A stretch of 5,677 nt of DNA from Bacillota bacterium (lineage in GTDB: Bacteria > Bacillota > Clostridia > Christensenellales > Aristaeellaceae). The stretch covers positions 1 to 5,677 of the forward strand of contig WRGP01000106.1 of NCBI GenBank assembly GCA_009787135.1, given 5' to 3'. Position 1 is the stretch's first letter. Each line of letters begins with the position of its first letter. A program made the translations under genes and the position numbers. This document shows positions 1 through 5,139 of the stretch, one piece after another. Below the pieces are notes generated by a model that did not search any database, was not told the origin of the DNA, and saw only the letters and a list, made by a program, of their open reading frames with translations.

Positions 1-1
1 G

Positions 2-292
2 TGGGCGGTTGGGCTGTTGCCTGCCTCGGTATTCTGCCTGTGGCGTGGCAGGTCGCTGATGCTGCGGAATAAGGGCGCGGTGAAGCCGGCGCGGGCCGTT
101 ATCTGCTTCGCGGCGCTTTGCGCGGGGATGCCGGCCGGGCTATGGCTCACGGCCGCTGCGGGGTGGACGCCGAACCTGAAAACACCGCAGGGTATGCTGC
201 CGCTGATCCTGTACGCTTGCATGCTTCTGATCAGGGTGGAAAAGCTCCCCTGTCTGTTGGAGAAGTTTTTTTCTGACGGTAAAAAAGCCTAA
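2..292 (+). CDS. C-terminal fragment of an integral membrane protein, family not identified
   Basis: The reading frame is open from the window edge (position 2) to a TAA at 290-292, giving 96 residues with no stop, so the gene most likely begins upstream. The visible part holds the end of one hydrophobic stretch (residues 1-14), a basic loop (about 15-31, rich in R and K), a clear membrane segment at about 31-54 (RAVICFAALCAGMPAGLWL), a short polar turn, a last hydrophobic segment at about 64-78 (MLPLILYACMLLIRV) and a charged tail ending SDGKKA. By the positive-inside rule both the basic loop and the tail should be cytoplasmic. The layout of a final helix pair with a short basic tail fits a permease end, for example the GerAB-type amino-acid-permease-like germination proteins, but I see no diagnostic motif and give no function. 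In-frame TTG (17) and ATG (59) exist but nothing favours them as real starts. The stop lies 35 bases before the next gene, so co-transcription is possible. Confidence 0.6.
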   Translation, partial: WAVGLLPASVFCLWRGRSLMLRNKGAVKPARAVICFAALCAGMPAGLWLTAAAGWTPNLKTPQGMLPLILYACMLLIRVEKLPCLLEKFFSDGKKA

Positions 293-327
293 AATGCTGA
301 AAAAAATATGGAAGGAGCTGCCTTTTT

Positions 328-2676
328 ATGAAAAAACTGTTTCTGGTTTTTCTGATGGTCGCCCTGGCCGCGCCGGCCCCGGGCGCATGGGCTGACGGCG
401 CGGCGGATGAGGCGCTGCCGTACGGGGAAACAATCATAGCCGTTCCCGACGGCTATGGGCCTGTCGTGTCCATGGCCGTGGCGCCGGATGGAAGCGTAAT
501 CGCCGCGGCCAGGCACGCGTCCGGCGCGTGGCATTTGCTCTCCTGGCAGGATCTGGCCGCGGAGCCCGGCGTTACGGCGATTGCGTATGACGGGGCGGAT
601 GATATCTCCGCCCTCGGCATTGCGCCGGACGGGCAGATCATGGCCGTCATCGCCCATGCGCGCGCCATGCTCTCGGGCATGCCCGGCCAGGACGCCGGGC
701 CGGGCCCCGCCGCCAATTCCGTTCAGCCGGCGGAGGGAGCGCCCGCCAGCGATGTCGGCACCCCAAGCGGGCTGTCAAACAGGAGCATGGGCGGCGGGCG
801 CGGCCTTGCTTCCACGGTGCTGTGGCTCTCGCCGGACGGCGCTGTCACCGCGTCCTTTGAAATCAGCGGCGTGCAGGCGCAAACGCTTGCCCTCAGCGGC
901 CGGCGGATGGCAAGCTATCAAAGCTTCCAGACGGGCGTTTCCATCTATGACGACACGGGCAGCGAGGCGGCGCGGATAAGCGCCGGCGAGGCGCAGGCCA
1001 TGGCCGCGTCGGACACGGCGCTGTATGTGCTTGCCATGGACGGCATCCATACCTATGGGCTGGAGGACGGGCAAAGCAAGGGCTCCGTTCCCGTGGCGCT
1101 GGGGTATGGCGGCCTTGCGGCCCTCTCGCCGGACGGCACGCTCTACTTTACCGACATGGACGGCGTCAACCGCGTGGATTTTAACGGCCGGCAGGCAAAG
1201 CGCGTGATGAACTTCACCGGAACGCTGATGGGCGACCCTGGCAACGGCATTACGGGCTTTGGCGTGCGGGAAGACGGCACGATTGTGGCGTTGACCGGAA
1301 GCGGCGGCATGGGCGCTGGCGCTGGCGGCACGTTCCGCATGACGGCAGGCAGGGCTGGCGGCGGCAACGGGTCGGACAATGAAAGCACGCTTTCGTACTA
1401 TGTGCCCATGGATCCCTCCATCGCGGCCAATCGCGCTGTGTTCACCATCACCACGCTGTACAGCGCCACCACGCTGCGCAAGGCGGCGAGCGATTTCCAG
1501 CGCGGGCATCCGGAGCTTACGGTGGTGCTCCAGGCGCAAATCGGCGATGGGAACGAATCGTCCGTGGAGGATCACATCCGCACGCTGAACACGGATCTTT
1601 TGGCCGGCCGCGGCGGGGATGTGCTCATTTTGGACGGTCTGCCCATGGATCAATACATCCGGCGCGGCATTTTGGCGGATCTGAGCGCGCTGCTGCCAAA
1701 GCTTGATCTGCTGCCCAATATCATCGAAGGCAGCGCGGACGCGGGCGGAAAGGTATTCGCGGTTCCCGCCAAGTATTCCTTTGAAACCCTGTGGGGGAAC
1801 GCCGCTTTGCTTGCGCAAATCGCTTCCCTCGAAGACCTGGCGTACGCGAATCTCGCGCCGGGCCAGGCGCCCCTGGCCGCCCGTACCCCGGAGGAATGGC
1901 TGAGGCTGATGTATCCCGTCTGCGAAGCGAGCCTTAAGGGCGCGGATGGGCAGCTGCATTTTGATACCCCGGCGTTCGAATTGTTCTTGGAAACGCTGTA
2001 TGACTTATATACTGCCCAAGGGGAATTGACGACGCTTGACGTGTCGCGGCAGTTTGGCCGCGGTGGCAGCCGTGTGGGCGGCGGCCGCGTGAACATGGAA
2101 GAAATGCTGTCGGTGTACAACGGCGCGGTTGCGTTTTTCCCGGCCACGATCAGCAGCCTGCAGCGGCTGTCCACCGCGTATACGGTCAGCGGCAAGGAAG
2201 ACGGCGCGTTTATGACCATGCCTTCGCTGGACGGCCCAAGTTTCACCTACACGCCCGCCCTCCTTGCCGGCATCAACGCGCGCTCGTCCCAGCGCGCGCT
2301 GGCGGAGGAATTCGTCGCGCTGCTCTTCTCGCCCCAGGTGCAGGAGGCGGATCAGATGAGCAACCTGCCAACCACGGCAGGCGCGCTGGATAAGCTGTTC
2401 GGCGAAGCCTTGGAGCAGGCGGCCGACAGCGGCGTCTTCACCGCCGCACGGATGATGATCCCGGGCGGCGTGAGTTTGGATATCGGCCAGCCCACCGCGG
2501 AGGTGTGGGACGCGTTGCGCTCGCTGTGCGAAACCGTCACGGTCCCCACGGCATTGGATGAAACGCTGCTGTCCTTCATCGTGGAGGAGACAAAAAATTT
2601 CTTTGACGGGCAAATCTCCGCCCCGGCCGCCGCTACGGCGCTGGAGCGCAGGGCATGGTTCTATTTAAACGAGTAG
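328..2676 (+). CDS. Secreted fusion: beta-propeller-like N-terminal half plus extracellular solute-binding domain
   Basis: This 782-residue protein starts at ATG 328, with AAGGAG at 312-317 ten bases upstream. Residues 1-22 are a signal peptide: two lysines, a hydrophobic core and a type I peptidase site AWA|D. There is no lipobox cysteine, so it is not a typical Gram-positive lipoprotein. Residues about 35-325 carry repeated blade-like motifs: VAPDGSVIAA (51), IAPDGQIMAV (98), LSPDGAVTAS (167), LSPDGTLYFT (266) and VREDGTIVAL (313), as in NHL/SMP-30-type propellers. A Pro/Ala/Gly-rich insert (about 112-160) interrupts this half, and a Gly-rich linker (324-351) ends it. From about 370 the sequence resembles bacterial family 1 solute-binding proteins: FTITTLYSATTLRKAASDF, then GGDVLILDGLPMDQYIRRGILADL with a hydrophobic strand before an Asp, then KVFAVPAKYSFETLWGN, and late in the domain ALAEEFVALLFSPQVQ. 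Its only two cysteines (C532, C734) lie in this half and could form a disulfide. Such domains usually capture sugars or peptides for an ABC importer; no permease is visible here. The ligand is unknown, and the propeller assignment is less certain than the solute-binding one. Confidence 0.85.
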   Translation: MKKLFLVFLMVALAAPAPGAWADGAADEALPYGETIIAVPDGYGPVVSMAVAPDGSVIAAARHASGAWHLLSWQDLAAEPGVTAIAYDGADDISALGIAPDGQIMAVIAHARAMLSGMPGQDAGPGPAANSVQPAEGAPASDVGTPSGLSNRSMGGGRGLASTVLWLSPDGAVTASFEISGVQAQTLALSGRRMASYQSFQTGVSIYDDTGSEAARISAGEAQAMAASDTALYVLAMDGIHTYGLEDGQSKGSVPVALGYGGLAALSPDGTLYFTDMDGVNRVDFNGRQAKRVMNFTGTLMGDPGNGITGFGVREDGTIVALTGSGGMGAGAGGTFRMTAGRAGGGNGSDNESTLSYYVPMDPSIAANRAVFTITTLYSATTLRKAASDFQRGHPELTVVLQAQIGDGNESSVEDHIRTLNTDLLAGRGGDVLILDGLPMDQYIRRGILADLSALLPKLDLLPNIIEGSADAGGKVFAVPAKYSFETLWGNAALLAQIASLEDLAYANLAPGQAPLAARTPEEWLRLMYPVCEASLKGADGQLHFDTPAFELFLETLYDLYTAQGELTTLDVSRQFGRGGSRVGGGRVNMEEMLSVYNGAVAFFPATISSLQRLSTAYTVSGKEDGAFMTMPSLDGPSFTYTPALLAGINARSSQRALAEEFVALLFSPQVQEADQMSNLPTTAGALDKLFGEALEQAADSGVFTAARMMIPGGVSLDIGQPTAEVWDALRSLCETVTVPTALDETLLSFIVEETKNFFDGQISAPAAATALERRAWFYLNE

Positions 2677-2681
2677 GAGGA

Positions 2682-2752
2682 CGCCAGGGGCTCCGCGCGT
2701 TTCGGCCTTGCCGCGCCGGAATGAAATGGGGCCGTGGGCTAGTCCCCTGGCG
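2682..2752. repeat. Imperfect inverted repeat after the solute-binding gene, with a nested hairpin
   Basis: The arm CGCCAGGGGCT (2682-2692) pairs with AGTCCCCTGGCG (2741-2752) over 11 base pairs with one bulged T at 2743. Within the loop, TTCGGC (2701-2706) faces GCCGGAA (2715-2721), a smaller stem with one extra G. The element begins five bases after the stop codon at 2674-2676. It has no T-run after the 3' arm, so it is not a standard intrinsic terminator. It looks more like a palindromic intergenic repeat or a transcript-stabilising structure. Confidence 0.5.
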
Positions 2753-2756
2753 GGGC

Positions 2757-2775
2757 CAAGGGGCAAAGCCGCTTG
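2757..2775. repeat. Short hairpin with AAA loop in the spacer before the response regulator
   Basis: CAAGGGGC (2757-2764) pairs with GCCGCTTG (2768-2775) around an AAA loop, seven pairs with one G-G mismatch in the middle (2761/2771). It sits directly between the larger inverted repeat upstream and the ribosome-binding-site hairpin downstream. The form GGGGC-AAA-GCCCC is a natural undamaged version, so this may be a slightly decayed copy of a repeat. No T-run follows at once. Confidence 0.45.
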
Positions 2776-2779
2776 CGTC

Positions 2780-2798
2780 CCTCCCCTTTTGTGGGAGG
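2780..2798 (+). promoter_or_regulatory. Ribosome binding site of the response regulator paired in a hairpin
   Basis: The ribosome binding site GGGAGG (2793-2798, eight bases before ATG 2807) is the exact complement of CCTCCC at 2780-2785, with a seven-base loop CTTTTGT. All six bases of the site would be paired, five as G-C. The same C-run (CCCCTT, 2783-2788) can alternatively pair with AAGGGG at 2758-2763, which would free the site. The pairing is seen directly; any role in translation control is inference, and runs of G and C are common in this DNA. Confidence 0.45.
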
Positions 2799-2806
2799 CA
2801 TATCTC

Positions 2807-3481
2807 ATGCGTATCTTGATTGTGGAGGACGACCAGGATCTGGCCAGGGCGCTTTCGTATCGCCTGAAAAAGGAACAGATGGAGATAACCCTGTGCGCGG
2901 AGGGGGCGGAGGGGCTTTCCGTTCTGGGGCGGCATCCGTTTGATCTGGTCATCCTCGACCGGATGCTTCCCGGCATGGATGGCACACAGATTCTGGAGCG
3001 CATGCGCGCGTTGGGAAACACCACCCCGGTGCTGCTATTGACCGCCATGGACGGCGTGCGGGACCGCGTCGTGGGGCTGGACGCGGGCGCGGATGATTAT
3101 TTGGTCAAGCCCTTCGCCATGGACGAGCTCTTGGCGCGCATCCGCGCGCTCGCGCGCCGCCAGACGTCTTGGAACCCCTATCAGATGGTGAAGGCCGGCG
3201 ACCTTACGCTGGACGTGGAGAAGCTGTCGCTTCATTGCGCGCACCGGTCCGTGACGCTCTCCAAACGGGAATGCGGCTTGATGGAATACCTGATGAGGAA
3301 CGTGGACCAGACGCTCACGCGCGGCCTTATTCTGGACCGCGTATGGTCGGACGCCTTTGTGGAGGAGGGCAGCCTGGAGGCCTATATCCACTTCCTGCGC
3401 AGGCGTCTGAAGGAAATACACTCCGGCTGCGTCATCCTCACGCAAAGGGGCGTTGGCTACCGGCTTTGCGCGCCCGAATGA
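2807..3481 (+). CDS. OmpR/PhoB-family DNA-binding response regulator
   Basis: A 224-residue protein of normal family length. Residues 1-115 are the receiver domain: acidic pocket E7-D8-D9 (ILIVEDDQD), phospho-acceptor D51 in LVILDRMLPGMDG, the switch threonine T79 in PVLLLTAMD, and the conserved lysine K101 in DDYLVKPFAMDELLARI. Residues about 127-220 are the winged-helix DNA-binding domain, with LSKRECGLMEYLMRN, then YIHFLRRRLKE as the recognition-helix region and the closing wing LTQRGVGYRL. The ATG at 2807 is chosen because it begins the first receiver strand (MRILIVEDD) and has GGGAGG eight bases upstream; the frame is open further upstream to an ATG-less start near 2708, but that extension adds 33 residues of spacer-encoded sequence unlike any receiver. 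Its partner kinase follows after 224 bases, an unusually large gap for such a pair. When phosphorylated it should bind promoter DNA, perhaps of this locus or of the adaptor/transport genes downstream; the signal and targets are unknown. Confidence 0.96.
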   Translation: MRILIVEDDQDLARALSYRLKKEQMEITLCAEGAEGLSVLGRHPFDLVILDRMLPGMDGTQILERMRALGNTTPVLLLTAMDGVRDRVVGLDAGADDYLVKPFAMDELLARIRALARRQTSWNPYQMVKAGDLTLDVEKLSLHCAHRSVTLSKRECGLMEYLMRNVDQTLTRGLILDRVWSDAFVEEGSLEAYIHFLRRRLKEIHSGCVILTQRGVGYRLCAPE

Positions 3482-3521
3482 ACCGCGTTTCATCCGGGCG
3501 GAGGAGGAAGCGGGCTTGGAA

Positions 3522-3565
3522 CGTCATCCCCTGAAAATCTGCGGACTTTCAGGGCTGGGACGACG
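3522..3565. repeat. Long imperfect stem-loop between regulator and kinase genes
   Basis: CGTCATCCC (3522-3530) pairs with GGGACGACG (3557-3565) with one A-C mismatch, and CTGAAA (3531-3536) continues the stem with TTTCAG (3547-3552), leaving four unpaired bases (3553-3556) and a ten-base loop. In an alternative register CCCTGAAA (3529-3536) pairs perfectly with TTTCAGGG (3547-3554). There is no T-run after it. It is the first of three stem-loops lying end to end in this spacer, which suggests a composite intergenic repeat. Confidence 0.55.
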
Positions 3566-3567
3566 CA

Positions 3568-3597
3568 AAGCGGAAAATCCTTTCGGATTTTCTGTTT
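3568..3597 (+). terminator. Stem-loop with T-rich 3' side, possible weak terminator after the response regulator
   Basis: The arm AAGCGGAAAATCC (3568-3580) pairs with GGATTTTCTGTTT (3585-3597) over 13 pairs including two G-U pairs, closing on a TTTC loop; the inner eight pairs (GAAAATCC/GGATTTTC) are perfect. The 3' side runs into TTTGTT (3595-3600). Against termination, the stem is rich in A-T and the T-run is broken by G. It may equally be part of an intergenic repeat, or may reduce rather than stop read-through into the kinase gene. Confidence 0.35.
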
Positions 3598-3600
3598 GTT

Positions 3601-3617
3601 CGGCGGCGGGGCCGCCG
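3601..3617. repeat. Perfect GC hairpin, third stem-loop of the regulator-kinase spacer
   Basis: CGGCGGC (3601-3607) and GCCGCCG (3611-3617) are perfect complements around a GGG loop, giving seven G-C pairs. It starts directly after the T-rich end of the previous stem-loop. The nine-base string GGCGGGGCC inside it (3605-3613) also occurs in the spacer before the regulator (2749-2757), which weakly hints at a shared repeat family. The rest of the spacer (3618-3689) shows no clear structure or promoter. Confidence 0.45.
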
Positions 3618-3689
3618 ATGCCGGATTGGAACCAAGGCGCTTCGGCCCGTTGAGAATCCCCAGAGAGGTTGGCGCCGCCGGCGTAGTAT

Positions 3690-3696
3690 AAGGAGG
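3690..3696 (+). promoter_or_regulatory. Consensus ribosome binding site of the histidine kinase
   Basis: AAGGAGG lies nine bases before ATG 3706 and is a full-consensus site. It fixes the kinase start and shows that the kinase does not depend on translational coupling to the regulator 224 bases upstream. TAGTAT at 3684-3689 looks like a -10 box but lacks a -35 partner, so I do not call a promoter. Confidence 0.8.
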
Positions 3697-3705
3697 ATCA
3701 GGCCT

Positions 3706-5103
3706 ATGCTGCAAAAGCTCGGCAAGCGGCTTACGCTGCTGAACATGGTGATCTCCGGCGCGATCCTCCTTGCGATGGCGCTCGTGGCCCTTGGCATTGC
3801 CGAGGGGATGATTGCCACGCAATATAAAAATGATCTGGCCATGTATGCCAGATCCGTATTTTCGATTCTGTTTCGCACCATGGGAGAGAGTGTCGAGTAT
3901 ATTGTTCAAACGCCCGAGCGGTATATGGTCGCCATGGAAAACAACCTAGGCGATCTGTACATATCAGAGGAGCACATGCCTATGGAAAGGACCGTACGGG
4001 GCATTGCCGCGCTTGTCCGCCAAAGGTTTGCGGAAGAGAGGAAGCAGGAGGCGCTGGGCAAAAAGCAGGAACCGGACGGCGCCGGCATGGCGCCGCCCGG
4101 CTTGCCCCGGAGAATTGCCGGGGGCATCACCAGCAGGATCATGCGCGAAACCGTGCAAGGCATCTATTTTGCCGTGCCAACCGTCGTCACAAACGCGGAG
4201 CCGTTTCTCACGGCAGGGGCAAACGGCATGCGCTACCGCGTTTCGGCGATGCAGATTTTGCTGGCCGATCAAGAAAGCCTCATTTTGGTCGCGCAGGACC
4301 GGAGCGACGAACTGCGCGCGATATACCGCCTGCGCTGGCTGTTTGCCTCCTGCATTGCCGTCGGCCTGATCCTGATCTTCATGGCCAGCCTGTACCTAAG
4401 CCGCCGCGCGATTGAGCCCGTAGACCACTCCATCGAGCAGCAGCGCGCGTTCGTCGCCGCGGCCTCCCACGAGTTGCGCACGCCGCTGGCTGCCCTTGGC
4501 GCCAACGCGGAGGTTCTCGCGGACGCGCCGCTTGGCGAATACGCGCCGTATTTGGAATCCGTACTGCATGTCTCAAGGCGCATGGCGCTGTTGGTATCGG
4601 ACCTGATGGACCTGGCGCGCGCGGACGCGGGCGAATTGAGCGTGCAGATGCTCCCGGTGGACCTAAACGAAGTGGCGGCCAAAGCCGTCCAATGGATGCG
4701 GCCGCTGGCGGAGCAAAAGTCTATCGAAATTGTACAGGATTTGAAGCCAACGGCGCTGGTTGGCGACGGCGACAGGCTTCGCCAGGTCCTGCTGGCGCTG
4801 CTGGACAACGCGGTGCGCTACACGCCGCAGGGAGGCCAAATTTTTGTATCCGTCCAGCGGGAAGGCCGGTGCGCGCGCGTTTGTGTGGCCGATACGGGCG
4901 AGGGCATCGACGACGCGCATAAGGCGCGCGTATTCGAGCGGTTTTACCGGGTGGATAAGGCGCGCTCCCGGGAAAACGGCGGCTTTGGCTTGGGCCTTAG
5001 CATTGTGAAACAGCTTGTCGAGCAGATGGAAGGAACCATCACGCTGACGGACCATGAAAGCGGCGGAGCGCTCTTTGACATCCGCTTTAAGGCAGTTGGG
5101 TAA
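3706..5103 (+). CDS. Membrane sensor histidine kinase (HisKA plus HATPase_c), HAMP-less
   Basis: A 465-residue class I kinase. A first membrane helix (about 12-34) and a second (about 211-231) enclose an extracytoplasmic sensor region of about 175 residues that I cannot assign to a named family; it contains a charged Glu/Lys/Gln-rich stretch at about 108-123 followed by a Pro/Gly-rich part (KQEPDGAGMAPPGLPRR). After helix two, LSRRAIEPVDHSIEQQRAF leads straight into the H box FVAAASHELRTPLAAL with phospho-acceptor H255. The catalytic domain is complete: N box LLALLDNAVRYTP (N368), G1 box VADTGEGI (D396), F box VFERFYRVDKARS, and G2 box GGFGLGLSIVKQLVE. Only about 23 residues separate helix two from H255, too few for a full HAMP domain of about 50. 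It should autophosphorylate and pass phosphate to the regulator encoded upstream, in response to an unknown envelope signal. The start is set by the consensus AAGGAGG at 3690-3696. The gene for the secreted adaptor follows after 36 bases, probably in the same transcript. Confidence 0.96.
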   Translation: MLQKLGKRLTLLNMVISGAILLAMALVALGIAEGMIATQYKNDLAMYARSVFSILFRTMGESVEYIVQTPERYMVAMENNLGDLYISEEHMPMERTVRGIAALVRQRFAEERKQEALGKKQEPDGAGMAPPGLPRRIAGGITSRIMRETVQGIYFAVPTVVTNAEPFLTAGANGMRYRVSAMQILLADQESLILVAQDRSDELRAIYRLRWLFASCIAVGLILIFMASLYLSRRAIEPVDHSIEQQRAFVAAASHELRTPLAALGANAEVLADAPLGEYAPYLESVLHVSRRMALLVSDLMDLARADAGELSVQMLPVDLNEVAAKAVQWMRPLAEQKSIEIVQDLKPTALVGDGDRLRQVLLALLDNAVRYTPQGGQIFVSVQREGRCARVCVADTGEGIDDAHKARVFERFYRVDKARSRENGGFGLGLSIVKQLVEQMEGTITLTDHESGGALFDIRFKAVG

Positions 5104-5120
5104 AACCCCAAAACGACCAA

Positions 5121-5135
5121 AGAAAGGGTGGTGAT
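5121..5135 (+). promoter_or_regulatory. Extended ribosome binding site of the adaptor gene
   Basis: AGAAAGGGTGGTGAT matches the extended anti-anti-Shine-Dalgarno string AGAAAGGAGGTGAT except that GT replaces A in the middle. Five bases (5136-5139 plus the edge of the match) remain before ATG 5140. In-frame GTG codons at 5128 and 5131 fall inside this match, so they are unlikely starts; the ATG is preferred and also begins a good signal peptide. Confidence 0.5.
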
Positions 5136-5139
5136 TGCC

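Noticed and set aside
266..295. A T7/A6 inverted pair near the end of the first gene, and TAAAAT at 290-295 as a possible promoter -10 box
   Set aside because: The stem is only A-T pairs inside coding sequence with no T-run after it, and TAAAAT has no -35 partner at proper spacing (the 17-base position holds only a T-run).
775..1959. A 394-codon open frame on the - strand
   Set aside because: It lies wholly antisense to the well-supported secreted protein; its translation is Arg/His/Ala-rich with no domain motif, as expected from the reverse of GC-rich codons.
2708..2806. N-terminal extension of the response regulator in the same frame
   Set aside because: The 33 added residues are encoded by the palindromic spacer, have no good ribosome binding site, and precede the canonical receiver start MRILIVEDD at 2807.
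3453..3653. Small + strand open frame (66 codons) over the regulator-kinase spacer
   Set aside because: It overlaps the regulator's end, has no ribosome binding site and runs through the stem-loops; no protein-like features.
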